In this document: positions 45,305 to 55,513 of the stretch, in pieces
How positions within the stretch are numbered: position 1 is the first letter of the stretch
Layout of the letters: each line of letters starts with the position of its first letter
Assembly: GCA_039995105.1 (NCBI GenBank)
Contig: CP146203.1
Span: 2,480,001 to 2,544,000 of the forward strand
Length of the DNA stretch: 64,000 bases
Direction: 5' to 3'
Source of the DNA: Jonesiaceae bacterium BS-20
GTDB taxonomy: Bacteria > Actinomycetota > Actinomycetes > Actinomycetales > Cellulomonadaceae
Notes under the pieces: generated by a model
Told to the model about the DNA's origin: nothing
What the model saw: the letters and a program-made list of their open reading frames with translations, nothing else
Databases searched by the model: none
Translations under genes and position numbers: made by a program

Positions 45305-47848
45305 TTAGATCTCGGTGCTCTCGGTAATCTCTGGGAGGTCCGCAATGTCCACGCCGCCGCCAGCAGTGAGTGCTGGCAGGCTTGCAATGTCATCCGGTGC
45401 CTTCTCCGCGGAGAACGTGAATTCACCAAGTGGTGCTTCACCTTCGGCATCGATGACGATGACATCGCCTGAGTGGAATTCACCAAACAGGAGCTTCTCC
45501 GACAGGACGTCCTCAATCTCGCGCTGAATCGCACGGCGCAGTGGACGGGCACCCAAGACAGGGTCGTAACCCTTATCTGCCAGAAGCACCTTGGCCTTGT
45601 CCGTGAGCTTAACGGACATTGCGCGGTCCTTGAGGCGCTCATCCAGCTTGGCGATCATGAGATCAACGATCTGCAGGATCTCCTTGCGGGACAGCTGCGG
45701 GAAGACCACAACGTCGTCAACACGGTTCAAGAACTCTGGGCGGAAGTGCTGCTTGAGTTCCTCGTTCACGGTGGACTTCATGCGCTCATATGTGGTGACC
45801 TCGTCGCCAGCGGCGTTGAATCCAACCGAAACACCACGAGCAATGTTCTTGGCCCCAAGGTTCGTGGTCATGATGATCACGGTGTTCTTGAAGTCAACAA
45901 CGCGGCCCTGGGAGTCGGTCAAACGGCCTTCTTCAAGAATCTGCAACAGCGAGTTGAAGATATCCGAGTGGGCCTTTTCAACCTCATCGAAGAGAACCAC
46001 GGAGAATGGCTTGCGGCGGACCTTCTCGGTCAGCTGGCCACCCTCGTCGTAGCCCACGTATCCGGGAGGGGATCCAAACAGACGCGAAGCGGTGTGCTTC
46101 TCGCCGTACTCGGACATGTCCAACTGGATCAGAGCGTCTTCGTCATCAAACAGGTACTCGGCGAGGGCCTTAGCCAACTCCGTCTTACCAACACCGGTTG
46201 GACCAGCGAAGATGAACGAGCCGCCGGGACGCTTAGGGTCCTTCAGACCCGCACGGGTACGGCGGATAGCCTGTGAAAGCGCCTTAATGGCACGTTCCTG
46301 ACCAACCACGCGAAGGTGCAGTTCGTCTTCCATCTTCAGTAGACGGGCAGACTCTTCAGCGTTCAGGCGAGTAACCGGAATACCGGTGGACATTGCCAGA
46401 ACTTCAGCAATCAGGTCCTCATCAACCTCGGACACGGTGTCGAGGTCTCCGGCCTTCCAAGCCTTTTCCTTCTCCGCACGCTCGGCAATAAGGTTCTTCT
46501 CCTTATCACGCAGACCGGCTGCCTTTTCAAAGTCTTGCTCATCAATGGCAGACTCTTTTTCGCGGCGAGCCTCGGTGATCTGCTCATCGAGTTCACGCAG
46601 CTCTGGTGGCGCGGTCATGCGGCGAATACGCAGACGCGCTCCGGCCTCATCAACAAGGTCAATGGCCTTGTCCGGTAGGTACCGGTCGTTGATGTAACGG
46701 TCAGCCAAAGTGGCTGCCGCGGTTAGGGCATCGTCTGTAATTGAAACTCGGTGGTGTGCCTCGTAACGGTCACGCAGGCCCTTGAGGATCTCAATGGCGT
46801 GCGGAAGCGTTGGCTCAGCAACCTGAATTGGTTGGAACCGGCGCTCAAGCGCTGGGTCCTTCTCAATGTGCTTGCGGTACTCATCAAGCGTGGTCGCACC
46901 AACGGTCTGCAGTTCACCACGCGCAAGCATTGGCTTCAAGATTGAGGCCGCGTCAATAGCTCCCTCGGCGGCACCTGCACCAACAAGGGTGTGGATCTCG
47001 TCGATGAAGAGAATGATGTCACCGCGCGTGCGGATTTCCTTGAGGACCTTCTTCAGGCGTTCCTCAAAGTCACCGCGGTAACGGGAGCCCGCAACGAGCG
47101 CACCCAGGTCAAGCGTGTACAGCTGCTTGTCCTTAAGCGTCTCAGGGACGTCGCCCAGAACAATGTCCTGTGCCAGTCCCTCAACCACGGCGGTCTTACC
47201 AACGCCGGGCTCACCAATAAGAATGGGGTTGTTCTTGGTGCGGCGGGAAAGAACCTGCATGACGCGTTCAATTTCCTTGCCACGGCCAATTACCGGGTCA
47301 AGCTTGCCTTCGCGGGCGGCTTGGGTCAGGTTGCGACCAAACTGGTCCAGCACGGCTGAGCCGGCGGGGGTTCCCTCATTTGGTGCGCCGGTAGCAACCG
47401 GCTCCTTGCCCTGGTAACCGGACAGCAGCTGGATAACCTGCTGGCGTACGCGGTTCAGGTCCGCACCCAACTTGGTCAGCACCTGTGCGGCAACGCCTTC
47501 ACCCTCGCGGATGAGGCCAAGCAAAATGTGCTCGGTGCCAATGTAGTTGTGGCCCAGCTGAAGTGCCTCGCGCAGTGAAAGTTCCAGGACCTTCTTGGCG
47601 CGCGGGGTAAACGGGATGTGTCCGCTTGGTGCCTGCTGGCCTTCACCAATAATTTCGGTGACCTGCGAGCGCACAGCATCAAGGGAGATCCCTAGGGACT
47701 CAAGGGCCTTGGCTGCTACGCCTTCTCCCTCATGGATCAGCCCAAGCAGAATGTGCTCGGTGCCAATGTAGTTGTGGTTGAGCATCCGTGCCTCTTCTTG
47801 GGCAAGGACAACCACCCGACGGGCTCGGTCTGTAAATCTCTCAAACAT
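45305..47848 (-). CDS. clpC: ClpC, AAA+ unfoldase of the Clp protease
   Basis: 847 residues. Two Clp N-terminal repeats ([13 protein letters not shown] appears twice, near 25 and 100), a first AAA+ domain with GEPGVGKT, a UVR-like coiled-coil ([17 protein letters not shown]), a second AAA+ domain with GPTGVGKT and a C-terminal D2-small domain. GAGGAG precedes the ATG. It unfolds substrates for ClpP in the cytoplasm. Actinobacterial ClpC is usually controlled by ClgR; I see only a partial ClgR-like half-site (TTCGCC) upstream. Confidence 0.97.
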   Translation of the reverse strand: MFERFTDRARRVVVLAQEEARMLNHNYIGTEHILLGLIHEGEGVAAKALESLGISLDAVRSQVTEIIGEGQQAPSGHIPFTPRAKKVLELSLREALQLGHNYIGTEHILLGLIREGEGVAAQVLTKLGADLNRVRQQVIQLLSGYQGKEPVATGAPNEGTPAGSAVLDQFGRNLTQAAREGKLDPVIGRGKEIERVMQVLSRRTKNNPILIGEPGVGKTAVVEGLAQDIVLGDVPETLKDKQLYTLDLGALVAGSRYRGDFEERLKKVLKEIRTRGDIILFIDEIHTLVGAGAAEGAIDAASILKPMLARGELQTVGATTLDEYRKHIEKDPALERRFQPIQVAEPTLPHAIEILKGLRDRYEAHHRVSITDDALTAAATLADRYINDRYLPDKAIDLVDEAGARLRIRRMTAPPELRELDEQITEARREKESAIDEQDFEKAAGLRDKEKNLIAERAEKEKAWKAGDLDTVSEVDEDLIAEVLAMSTGIPVTRLNAEESARLLKMEDELHLRVVGQERAIKALSQAIRRTRAGLKDPKRPGGSFIFAGPTGVGKTELAKALAEYLFDDEDALIQLDMSEYGEKHTASRLFGSPPGYVGYDEGGQLTEKVRRKPFSVVLFDEVEKAHSDIFNSLLQILEEGRLTDSQGRVVDFKNTVIIMTTNLGAKNIARGVSVGFNAAGDEVTTYERMKSTVNEELKQHFRPEFLNRVDDVVVFPQLSRKEILQIVDLMIAKLDERLKDRAMSVKLTDKAKVLLADKGYDPVLGARPLRRAIQREIEDVLSEKLLFGEFHSGDVIVIDAEGEAPLGEFTFSAEKAPDDIASLPALTAGGGVDIADLPEITESTEI

Positions 47849-47972
47849 GTGCGCTCCTCATGAGTGCGGCCACAGGGCAATAGCACCCAAGGCGAACTTA
47901 ACTATGACTCTAGTAGGTACAAACTCGCCGCGTCCTACGTATATGCCCATGTTCGCCAGCGGCGTGACGGTT

Positions 47973-48986
47973 CTAAGCCGAGGGCGAGATTTCGAGCTTT
48001 GCGGAGCCGCGCACCACTAATTCCGTCCTCCCACGCCATAATTCTTGACGTTTATGGGCCCCGCCAGGACCGGCAATCAGATCCAACAAAACGGTGACCG
48101 CTTGCTCGCCCAATTCACGCAGTGGTAGCCGGATCGTGGTCAGCTGCGGAGTGGTGAGTTCGGTTCCAAAAATGTCATCAAAACCGATCACGCTGAGCTG
48201 GGCGGGCACGTTGATTCCGGACTCGATTGCAGCCTGCATGAGCCCAATGGCCATGAGGTCGTTGAAAGCAATCACCGCTTGGGGGCTAGTTGCCTTTGCA
48301 CCCCCTGCAACCACTGCCTCGAGCGCTCTGCGCCCGCCCTCGAGTGTGGGATCACCGGCCTCTTTGACCGTCACCATCAGGCCGTATGTCTTGGCCGCCG
48401 CACGAATCTCTTGTTCCCGCACGGTGTTCATCCAGGATTCTGGTGGACCCGGCAGGTACAGGACCTCTCGTATCCCGGCCTTGGACAGGCCATCTAGGGC
48501 CGCCACAATTCCCGGCGCCAAGTCCGGCACCAAGCTTGGTACCCCCGGCACTATCCGGTTGACCACGACAACGGGTTTGATCCCTGCAAGGTCTTGAATC
48601 TCAGTGTCACTTTGGCGTGAGGAACTCAAGATTAGTCCGTCCACGGCTGCCAACATGCGCCGAGCGGCGGCACCTTCGCGCGCCGCCGATTCTTGGCTCT
48701 CACCCAACACGGTCGAGTGACCACCCAGTTGGGCCTGATGTTCTGCCCCTCGGACCATGTCAAAAAACATGGGGTTGGTCAGGTCAGCTACGAGAATGCC
48801 CAGCATCCCGGTGCGACCGGTTGGCAGCGCCCGGGCGATCGGGTTTCTATGAAAATTTAAGTCTTGTGCAATCTGTTGAATTCGCGCCTCGGTCAGCGCA
48901 TTCAGGCGTCCCGGGGAGCTCAGCGCCCGCGAGACTGTAGATGGGCTCACCCCAGCGGCCTTGGCTACGTCATAGATAGTCACCAT
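47973..48986 (-). CDS. LacI-family regulator, likely of the second manD
   Basis: 337 residues from the ATG at 48986 (VTIYDVAKAAGVSPSTVSRALSS is the LacI HTH) with a sugar-binding effector domain ending in a family-typical QLTTIRLPLRELGEQAV. It lies downstream of manD copy 2 on the same strand, gap 72 bp, so it is probably cotranscribed. A LacI-type palindrome on the manD promoter supports its control of that gene. Confidence 0.9.
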   Translation of the reverse strand: MVTIYDVAKAAGVSPSTVSRALSSPGRLNALTEARIQQIAQDLNFHRNPIARALPTGRTGMLGILVADLTNPMFFDMVRGAEHQAQLGGHSTVLGESQESAAREGAAARRMLAAVDGLILSSSRQSDTEIQDLAGIKPVVVVNRIVPGVPSLVPDLAPGIVAALDGLSKAGIREVLYLPGPPESWMNTVREQEIRAAAKTYGLMVTVKEAGDPTLEGGRRALEAVVAGGAKATSPQAVIAFNDLMAIGLMQAAIESGINVPAQLSVIGFDDIFGTELTTPQLTTIRLPLRELGEQAVTVLLDLIAGPGGAHKRQELWRGRTELVVRGSAKLEISPSA

Positions 48987-49058
48987 TTTGCTTGGGTTCC
49001 TACTTTGGCCGCCAAGGCGCTGGGGCGCGCCCACTTGTTCAGTTCTGGTCACGCAGCG

Positions 49059-50291
49059 TTACCAGTCGTGTACTGTGCCGTCAGCGAGACGGTTGTACGG
49101 CAGGTACGCGGTCTCATACGGGTACTTGCCCGCCTCATCCACGTTCAGCTCCACGCCCAGGCCGGGGTTGTTGCCCGGGTGCAGCATGCCGTCAATGAAC
49201 GTCATGGACTGCTCAAACACGGCGTTGGTCTTGTCGCCATGCTGCATGTATTCCTGGATTCCGTAGTTGTGAATGGCCAGACCCACGTGCAGTTGGGCGG
49301 CAAAGCCGACCGGTGAGATGTCGGTTGGGCCGTGGCAACCGGACTTGATCTGGTATTGGGCGGCAAAGTCCATGACCTTCTTGAGCGGGCTAATACCGCC
49401 AAAGTGGGTCGATGCCGCACGCACGTAGTCAATGAGCTGATCTTGGATGAGGGTCTGGAAATCCCAGACGGTGTTGAAGATTTCACCGATCGCGAGCGGC
49501 GTGGTGGTGTGCTGACGCACCAGGCGCAGGGCGTCTTGATTTTCCGCCGGGGTGCAGTCTTCCAGCCAGTACAGGTCATACGGCTCAAGGGACTTGCCCA
49601 GCTGCGCGGCCTGGAGCGGCGTCATCCGGTGGTGGCCATCGTGCAGGAGCGCGACCTCTGGGCCAAACTCGTTGCGCACCGCCTCAAATACCGTTGGCAC
49701 GTGGCGCAGGTAGGCACGGGTGTCCCAGTCCTCTTGCTGCGGCAGCGCGCCCCGCTGGGCGGGCTCGTGGTCGTAGCGTTCTTTGCCTTCGCCCGATGCC
49801 TGTGAGGCAATTCCGTAGATCGCCTTCAGTCCCGGCACGCCGGACTGGATGCGGATGGACTTGTAACCCAATTCTTGGTGTTGGCGGACGGAGTCAAAGA
49901 GCTCATCCAGGTCCTTACCCGAGGCGTGACCATAGGACATCATCGAGTCGCGGCTGGCGCCACCGAGCAACTGGTAAACGGGCAGGCCGGTGACCTTGCC
50001 CTTGATGTCCCACAGGGCCATGTCAACGGCCGCGACCGCGGCCATGGTTACCGGTCCGCGGCGCCAGTACGAGCTGCGGTACAGGAACTGCCAGGTGTCC
50101 TCAATGCGGTGCGGGTCCTTGCCAATGAGCAACGGAACAATGTGTTCCTTGAGGTACGCCACCACGGACAGCTCGCGGCCGTTGAGGGTGGCATCTCCCA
50201 GGCCGGTGACACCGTCGGAAGTAGTGATCTTCAGGGTGACAAAGTTACGGTTTGGGCTGGTAACAATGACCTCAGCCTTGTCAATAATCAT
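49059..50291 (-). CDS. manD: D-mannonate dehydratase (ManD), copy 2
   Basis: 410 residues from the ATG at 50291, preceded by GGAGA. Motifs [44 protein letters not shown] and the terminal DW match the family. It is a close relative of copy 1 but with a different second-shell (SYGHASG against TYTHATG; HDGHH against HDAHH). It is linked to a LacI regulator, not a GntR one, so the two copies probably answer to different signals. Confidence 0.93.
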   Translation of the reverse strand: MIIDKAEVIVTSPNRNFVTLKITTSDGVTGLGDATLNGRELSVVAYLKEHIVPLLIGKDPHRIEDTWQFLYRSSYWRRGPVTMAAVAAVDMALWDIKGKVTGLPVYQLLGGASRDSMMSYGHASGKDLDELFDSVRQHQELGYKSIRIQSGVPGLKAIYGIASQASGEGKERYDHEPAQRGALPQQEDWDTRAYLRHVPTVFEAVRNEFGPEVALLHDGHHRMTPLQAAQLGKSLEPYDLYWLEDCTPAENQDALRLVRQHTTTPLAIGEIFNTVWDFQTLIQDQLIDYVRAASTHFGGISPLKKVMDFAAQYQIKSGCHGPTDISPVGFAAQLHVGLAIHNYGIQEYMQHGDKTNAVFEQSMTFIDGMLHPGNNPGLGVELNVDEAGKYPYETAYLPYNRLADGTVHDW

Positions 50292-50609
50292 GAAAGTCTC
50301 CAAACACAAGTAGAAAGAAAAAAGTGCGGGACAGTCACGGGTAAATGGCGTCGCGGCTTATGCGCGAATCGACTTCGTTGTCCCTACCATGGTCTAAATG
50401 TCGCACTAGTCACAGCGGTTGTCAACCGGTTGCCATAACTTGTTTGCGGCATCGGGAAGCGCTTTTTGCCAGTTCTACGCCCCCACCCAAATCCCAATCT
50501 TCCATGAGTGTGCCGGATAATTTTGGAACACTCCCGCGCACCGTTCGAGCAGAAAATTGGGGCAATACCAAGTACGCTTGGGTGGGCAATAACCGTGCAA
50601 AGGAGTACC
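50292..50609. promoter_or_regulatory. Regulatory region between manD copy 2 and lipocalin-like gene
   Basis: 318 bp. CAACCGGTTG at 50423-50432 is a perfect palindrome in a LacI-type setting. Read on the minus strand it overlaps TTGACA, a good -35 for manD, with CATTTA as a possible -10 about 18 bp on. The rest holds no gene that I can support. Confidence 0.6.
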
Positions 50610-51065
50610 GTGTTGAGTCTGTCAAGCCGCCTTGTGGGCACCTGGGGTCTTATTTCTTACACCGTTGCGGAGGACTCAGGTGAGATTCATTTTCCCCTCG
50701 GACGGGATGCAACTGGATTCTTGATGTACAGCCCCGACGGTTATATGTCTGCTCAGATGATGGCACAAAAGCGCCCGTTATATTCATCGGGAGACATCCA
50801 TAGTGGCACTGCCCAGGAGATGGCGGAGGCCGCCAACGGTTACCTCGCCTACTCGGGGCCGTACTACGTCGATGAGGACACTCAAGCCGTCACCCATATG
50901 ATGACCGTTTCGCTGCTGCCAAACTGGATTGGCCAGATGCAAAGTCGCGTGCTCAAGGTGGACCACGAACGGCTCATCATGAGTTCCGTGGCCCGGTTGT
51001 CCTCCGGCCGGGTGGGCCTGCCGCGTATCGAGTGGCGCCGGGCGCAACCCAACTCTGCTAGCTAG
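50610..51065 (+). CDS. Lipocalin-like (DUF) protein
   Basis: About 151 residues from GTG at 50610 (TTG at 50613 is equally possible), with AAAGGAG 4-7 bases upstream. LVGTWGLISY near the N-terminus, GYMSAQMM in the middle and PGSLG-free C-terminus fit the lipocalin-like beta-barrel family that binds small hydrophobic ligands. No signal peptide. It is a single gene between the uronate block and dtd; ligand unknown. Confidence 0.7.
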   Translation: MLSLSSRLVGTWGLISYTVAEDSGEIHFPLGRDATGFLMYSPDGYMSAQMMAQKRPLYSSGDIHSGTAQEMAEAANGYLAYSGPYYVDEDTQAVTHMMTVSLLPNWIGQMQSRVLKVDHERLIMSSVARLSSGRVGLPRIEWRRAQPNSAS

Positions 51066-51151
51066 GCACCATGAAGCTGGCTCAGCACCGCGAAGGCGTC
51101 GATTCGGGTCTAGATCGCACCCTTTGGCGTTCTCGCGTACCAGATAGAGCG

Positions 51152-51586
51152 TCAAGCAGGTTCGGCCTCGACCAGAATCGTCACCGGCCCATCGTTAACC
51201 AGTTCGACTTGCATGTCCGCCCCAAATACTCCCGTGCCGACTTCAATGCCTCGGTCCCGCAGGGCAGCAACAACGAGGTCAACCAACGGCTGTGCCACCG
51301 GGCCGGGTGCCGCCCCGTTCCATGACGGACGGCGTCCCTTCTTCACATCCGCGTACAGGGTGAACTGGCTGACCACGATGACGGGTGCGCCAACATCACT
51401 GACCGACTTTTCATCGTCTAATAGTCGCAGTTCAGCGATCTTACGGGCAATCGTGGCAACTTCAGTTGGCCCATCGCCGTGGGTCACCCCAACGAGGGCA
51501 ACCAGACCCTGCCGGTCAAACTTTGAAATGACCTGACCGTCAACCGTGACACTAGCTCGGGCAGCTCGTTGCAATAGTGCGCGCAT
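51152..51586 (-). CDS. dtd: D-aminoacyl-tRNA deacylase
   Basis: 144 residues. Conserved [18 protein letters not shown] and the cis-Gly-Pro NDGPVT. It hydrolyses D-aminoacyl-tRNA and glycyl-tRNA(Ala) as a homodimer. It lies three bases after the DUF2516 gene stop on the same strand. Confidence 0.94.
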   Translation of the reverse strand: MRALLQRAARASVTVDGQVISKFDRQGLVALVGVTHGDGPTEVATIARKIAELRLLDDEKSVSDVGAPVIVVSQFTLYADVKKGRRPSWNGAAPGPVAQPLVDLVVAALRDRGIEVGTGVFGADMQVELVNDGPVTILVEAEPA

Positions 51587-51589
51587 GAC

Positions 51590-51925
51590 CTACCACCCTG
51601 ACTTATTATTGCGATTGCTACGGTTGGAGCCACCACGATAGTGGCGTACGGCCGGGCGGACATCGGCCATATAAATAAACGCCGGGATCGCAATGAATAG
51701 CGCGGTGTACCCTAACGTGCCGTTGCCTAGCGGTGGGCGCAGCCCAAGGAACCCAATCACCGCGCTGAGCGCGGTCAGCAGCAGCCAAAAGTTCTTGGTC
51801 CGCTTACCAGCGCTCAAGAACGCTTGTGGTTGCCGGCTCAGGCAGTCAATAAGAGCCCAAACCTCAACTATGAAGCAGACCGTTGTAAGGACAAACAAGA
51901 CGCCGCCCTGCATAAAACCAATCAT
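51590..51925 (-). CDS. DUF2516-family small membrane protein
   Basis: 111 residues with three hydrophobic helices (about 5-28, 46-65, 68-90) and a basic C-terminus with the ADVRPAVRHYRGG motif found in DUF2516 proteins, which are restricted to actinobacteria and often lie next to dtd. Function unknown. Confidence 0.82.
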   Translation of the reverse strand: MIGFMQGGVLFVLTTVCFIVEVWALIDCLSRQPQAFLSAGKRTKNFWLLLTALSAVIGFLGLRPPLGNGTLGYTALFIAIPAFIYMADVRPAVRHYRGGSNRSNRNNKSGW

Positions 51926-52039
51926 GTTCCCACCCTAACCGGGGTCCGTATCTGGCCGTAAATTCTTGGGCCCACCATGTGCCCAATCGAATAACTACTC
52001 ACGCCGTATTTTGGTTCCACGTGGTAGACCTGGGCAAGT

Positions 52040-53158
52040 TTACATCTCAGCAAGCGCGTCACGGGCGTCTTGAGCTTCCATACCCGCAGCTTCAGCCAGG
52101 TCCACCACGGCCGAGCGCAGGACCAGAATCAAGGCCTGCGCGTGCCAGTACTCTTCGCCGATAGGTCCCGGGCTGGTGCGGGCCGCGACGGATCGTAGTA
52201 GCTCGCGGGCCACTTTGGGATCTTGGCCCAGCAAAAGCGCGTTACCGAGTTCAAGGGAAGCCAACGCAAACTCATCGAGTAGGTCAGCAACAAAAGCTGA
52301 ACGGGCCGTCACCGGTGTGCTTGACGCGCGGCGCGCGACCACCCGCACGGACCGGATCGCCCTATCCACCAGCACCATTGTCCGGTTCAGGGAGGCTAAC
52401 TCACTGCGATACTTGCGGGCCGATGCCGCAATCTGGGCCGTTTCAATGGCCGCGTCAATCTCCGATTGGAAATCGTCAATCACGCCTTGGCTGGCTCGTC
52501 CTCGATTTACTGCGAAGGACGAATCCTCCGGATTACCGCTCCGCAGAGCGGCAGCGGTGAGTTCCAGGGTCCGCGCGAGCTGCACGGTCGCCGCTTGCGC
52601 TGTTGCTCGCAGGTTGTGCCGCGGATCGATTGGGGTCACCGCGGCAACGATTGTGGCAACAACCGCCCCCACGAGCGCATCGGTCCAACGGCTAAACCCG
52701 CCTTCGAACTGCGAGCCAAGCGCAGCTGCGGGGAGCCCTACCATGACGATTCCTTGAACAGCTGCTTGGGAGGCCAGCAGGGCACCGGAGTCAATGTACC
52801 GGGCCATCATGACCGCACAGAACAGCACAAAACCAATCTGCCACGGTCCGGCGCCTACCCAGATGGCAAACGTCTCCCCGAGCGCCACGCCAAGGGAAAC
52901 ACCAATGCCCATCTCGGCTACCCTGCGGACCGAACGCTCATGGGTGTATCCCAAACAGGCCCACACCGCGACCGGAGCAAAGAACGGAAACTCGTGCCCC
53001 AAAACCAGTCCGGCGGCCCAAAATGAGATACCCGCGGCGACGGAAGCAATCAGCAGCGGCACAAACGCCCGGCGCATGCGAGCGAAACCCTGGCGGTTGC
53101 GAATCCGAATCCGCTTGCGGGTACGTTCCACCACGGTGGTGATCCTACGTTGGGGCAT
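52040..53158 (-). CDS. FUSC-family membrane protein
   Basis: 372 residues from the ATG at 53158 (AGAGG upstream). A basic N-terminus is followed by about six helices (about 30-165) and a long soluble helical C-terminus, the layout of fusaric-acid/aromatic-acid exporter-like proteins (FUSC). Transport substrate unknown. Confidence 0.78.
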   Translation of the reverse strand: MPQRRITTVVERTRKRIRIRNRQGFARMRRAFVPLLIASVAAGISFWAAGLVLGHEFPFFAPVAVWACLGYTHERSVRRVAEMGIGVSLGVALGETFAIWVGAGPWQIGFVLFCAVMMARYIDSGALLASQAAVQGIVMVGLPAAALGSQFEGGFSRWTDALVGAVVATIVAAVTPIDPRHNLRATAQAATVQLARTLELTAAALRSGNPEDSSFAVNRGRASQGVIDDFQSEIDAAIETAQIAASARKYRSELASLNRTMVLVDRAIRSVRVVARRASSTPVTARSAFVADLLDEFALASLELGNALLLGQDPKVARELLRSVAARTSPGPIGEEYWHAQALILVLRSAVVDLAEAAGMEAQDARDALAEM

Positions 53159-53209
53159 GCATCCTCTGTTCAAGTACTAATTATCTACTGCCCCAATTTA
53201 AGCGGACTT

Positions 53210-54364
53210 TTAGAGGAAGTTCCCCATCGCTCCACTCAGGTTCGAGTTCTTACTCCGTGCCTCACGTGAAGTGCTGCCTCGAGCGCCGGGACGATCAACG
53301 GACGTCCCCTCGGATGGGACAATAACTTCTTGGCCCCCCGCTACGTCTTCACCGTCACAGGATACGAGAACGTCGGCCTCAGTGTCGGCATTGCGCTTCA
53401 CCAATGCGAGGGCGATCGGTCCCATTTCATGGTGACGAGCAACGCTGGTGACATGTCCAATAACCCGTTCATCAAGGTTTACCTCGGCACCGATCTCCGG
53501 CAAAATATGGCCGGATCCGTCAAGGTGCAGCATGACGAGGCGGCGCGGTGGCCGGCCCAGGTTATGCACACGAGCTACGGTTTCTTGTCCGCGGTAGCAG
53601 CCTTTATGCAGGTGGACTGCGGTACGTAGCCAGTCAAGTTCATGTGGAATCGACTTATGGTCGACGTCGAGGACCAAGCGCGGACGCCAAGCTTCAATGC
53701 GTAGTGCCTCTGAAGCCCAGGTTCCCGCAAGGGTCCATCCCGACGCTTCCCGTTCTTTCACCTGAGCGGCTAGCTCGGCGCGCGGCACCAATACTAAACG
53801 CCACGGGCGCATAGCTCCCGGGTGTTCATCCTCGGCAATGCCGTAGCGGGTTCCCCCCTCACCCACGTGAGGCCAGGGGTCGCGCCAGGTAATTGTTTCG
53901 CCCTCAGTGCCCTCTGCGTTGATGGGCTCCCCCAGAGTCGCCCACTGCTCAGTAACGTTGGCGATCTCAACGCGCAGCATGAACTTCATCTTGGTGAGCC
54001 AGGCAGCCAGGCCTTCGGCCCGTCCGGGTTCGGTTATGAGCCAGGTAGTTTCCCCGTCGTCGACAACACCGGCGCTGTGCTCAATGTGCCCTTGGGCGTC
54101 GAGCAAGAGCAATTCCGTGGACGTCCGCGGGGCCAAGTTGGTGAGGTCAGCGCTCGTGAGCGAGTGCAGCCAACTAAGGCGGTCCGGTCCGGATACGGTC
54201 ACAACTTCGTAGTGCGACAGATCAACTACCCCAGCGCCGCGGGCAAGAGCCCGCTGCTCAGCGGTGGGGTCCCCGTAGTGCCAAGCAACCCCGCTGTCTA
54301 CTCCGGCTCCAGCAACGGCTCCGTGCCGGCTCAGAAGTGGACTGATATAGGCTTGCTCAGGCAT
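53210..54364 (-). CDS. ygfZ: YgfZ/GcvT-like folate-binding protein
   Basis: 384 residues. The diagnostic KGCYRGQE motif (Cys in the family centre) and following TVARVHNLG match YgfZ, which supports assembly of some Fe-S proteins through tetrahydrofolate. N-terminal GcvT-like fold with LSWLHSLTSAD. It is longer than the usual 325-350 because of a C-terminal Ser/Arg-rich tail. It follows the FABP gene by one base. Confidence 0.9.
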   Translation of the reverse strand: MPEQAYISPLLSRHGAVAGAGVDSGVAWHYGDPTAEQRALARGAGVVDLSHYEVVTVSGPDRLSWLHSLTSADLTNLAPRTSTELLLLDAQGHIEHSAGVVDDGETTWLITEPGRAEGLAAWLTKMKFMLRVEIANVTEQWATLGEPINAEGTEGETITWRDPWPHVGEGGTRYGIAEDEHPGAMRPWRLVLVPRAELAAQVKEREASGWTLAGTWASEALRIEAWRPRLVLDVDHKSIPHELDWLRTAVHLHKGCYRGQETVARVHNLGRPPRRLVMLHLDGSGHILPEIGAEVNLDERVIGHVTSVARHHEMGPIALALVKRNADTEADVLVSCDGEDVAGGQEVIVPSEGTSVDRPGARGSTSREARSKNSNLSGAMGNFL

Positions 54365-54365
54365 G

Positions 54366-54896
54366 TTATTCCTTTTCTACCCGCGCTAACTGCGCAGAAA
54401 CATATGACTGCAGGGGGTTGCCAAAGGCCGCGATGGAGTGAACCCACATCAGCTCTCCGGCAACATTTCCATACATGCGACTGGACGCGCTTACCTCGGC
54501 ACCTGTTGTGGTGCGGGCAATGACGTCACTGACCAGGTCGACTCGACCGTCGCCGGCCGCACCAATGTAGACGGTGACCCGTCCAGCTGGATCAGCCAGT
54601 AGTACCTCTAGCGAAGTTTGGCCCTCTTTTATTCCCTCATGGGGTTCGGGGGCCACTCGCCAGTATCCTGTTTCCGTAGACCAAACGTGTGGTTCCCCAG
54701 AACCGTCGCCCAATGATTTGATCGTTGAGACGTAGCGTAGGTAGGGGCCACCATCGTGATCGAAGGTGATTTCCTGGGTAAGAACTGCCTTGTCAATACC
54801 CGGGTATTCCAGCACCCCCTCGCCGCGCCACGTGCCAACCAACCAGGCCAGCGGGTACAACTCCGGTGCTATATCCTGCGGAAATTCAAAAGCCAC
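54366..54896 (-). CDS. FABP-like/nitrobindin-family protein
   Basis: 176 residues from the GTG at 54896. LVGTWRGEG (about 20-28) is the GxWxGxG-like nitrobindin signature; the rest is a ten-strand beta-barrel that in relatives binds heme near a C-terminal histidine. It is located in a YgfZ-DsrE-GlnR neighbourhood that is conserved in actinobacteria, with a 39-residue membrane ORF just upstream. Confidence 0.87.
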   Translation of the reverse strand: MAFEFPQDIAPELYPLAWLVGTWRGEGVLEYPGIDKAVLTQEITFDHDGGPYLRYVSTIKSLGDGSGEPHVWSTETGYWRVAPEPHEGIKEGQTSLEVLLADPAGRVTVYIGAAGDGRVDLVSDVIARTTTGAEVSASSRMYGNVAGELMWVHSIAAFGNPLQSYVSAQLARVEKE

Positions 54897-54898
54897 AG

Positions 54899-55018
54899 TT
54901 ATTTTTGTCCCTTAAACAACTTGTAAACCACGTAGCCGGCAAACCAAGTTACGGCCACAACGGTTGCGATCAGAAGACCCGTGAAGAAGATTTCTAGTAC
55001 TTTGACGTCGACATCCAT
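54899..55018 (-). CDS. Small single-helix membrane protein, 39 residues
   Basis: ATG at 55018, TAA at 54899. Acidic MDVDVKVLE start, one hydrophobic helix (about 10-32, FFTGLLIATVVAVTWF) and a basic tail VYKLFKGQK. AGGA precedes the ATG by a few bases. Its stop is two bases before the GTG of the FABP-like gene, so the two are almost surely cotranscribed. Small genes of this kind are normally missed by gene callers; function unknown. Confidence 0.68.
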   Translation of the reverse strand: MDVDVKVLEIFFTGLLIATVVAVTWFAGYVVYKLFKGQK

Positions 55019-55101
55019 GGTCCTATGATACCTGCGATATCTTGAAGGCTAGGTATTGCCTAAAGCAAATTACGTCTCACAATGAAATGGTTGGTTGCCT
55101 C

Positions 55102-55467
55102 GTGTCCACGCAAACCCTCGTTATCAAGTCAACTGCGGGCTTTAACGCTCCGGAAACCACCAACCAGGCGTTTACCGTTGCCGCTGCTGCGATTGCCGCT
55201 GGAGTCGATGTGTCCGTGTGGCTCACCGGTGATTCCGCGTTTCTTGGTTTGCCCGGACGCGCTCAAGAGATTGAGTTGGAGCACGCGGCGGATCTTGCTG
55301 ATCTGATTGAGATCGTTGTTTCTGCCGGCCAGCTCACGGTCTGCACCCAGTGCGCGGTACGGCGTGGGATCGATCAAGAAGATCTGCTGCCCGGTGTGCG
55401 TATTGCCGGGGCTCCAGCATTTGTTGAAGAAGTCATGGCCCCGGGCGCAAAGGCATTGGTGTACTAG
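55102..55467 (+). CDS. DsrE/DsrF-family protein
   Basis: About 121 residues from GTG at 55102 (an ATG at 55087 is possible). TLVIKSTAG near the start, ETTNQAFTVAAAAIAAGVDVSVW, and a CTQC cysteine pair at the C-terminal side fit DsrE-like proteins that bind or transfer sulfur. It is divergent from the 39-residue ORF. Confidence 0.85.
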   Translation: MSTQTLVIKSTAGFNAPETTNQAFTVAAAAIAAGVDVSVWLTGDSAFLGLPGRAQEIELEHAADLADLIEIVVSAGQLTVCTQCAVRRGIDQEDLLPGVRIAGAPAFVEEVMAPGAKALVY

Positions 55468-55513
55468 CACCTTCCAACAACCACCGGCCCACCGAGTTCA
55501 AAGACCAAACGGC

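Noticed and set aside
45473-46276. 267-codon plus-strand frame inside clpC
   Set aside because: Shadow of a highly conserved AAA+ gene in an antisense frame.
53690-53720. TGCCTCTGAA match to the uronate hairpin inside ygfZ
   Set aside because: Only one arm matches and it is inside a coding region; probably chance.
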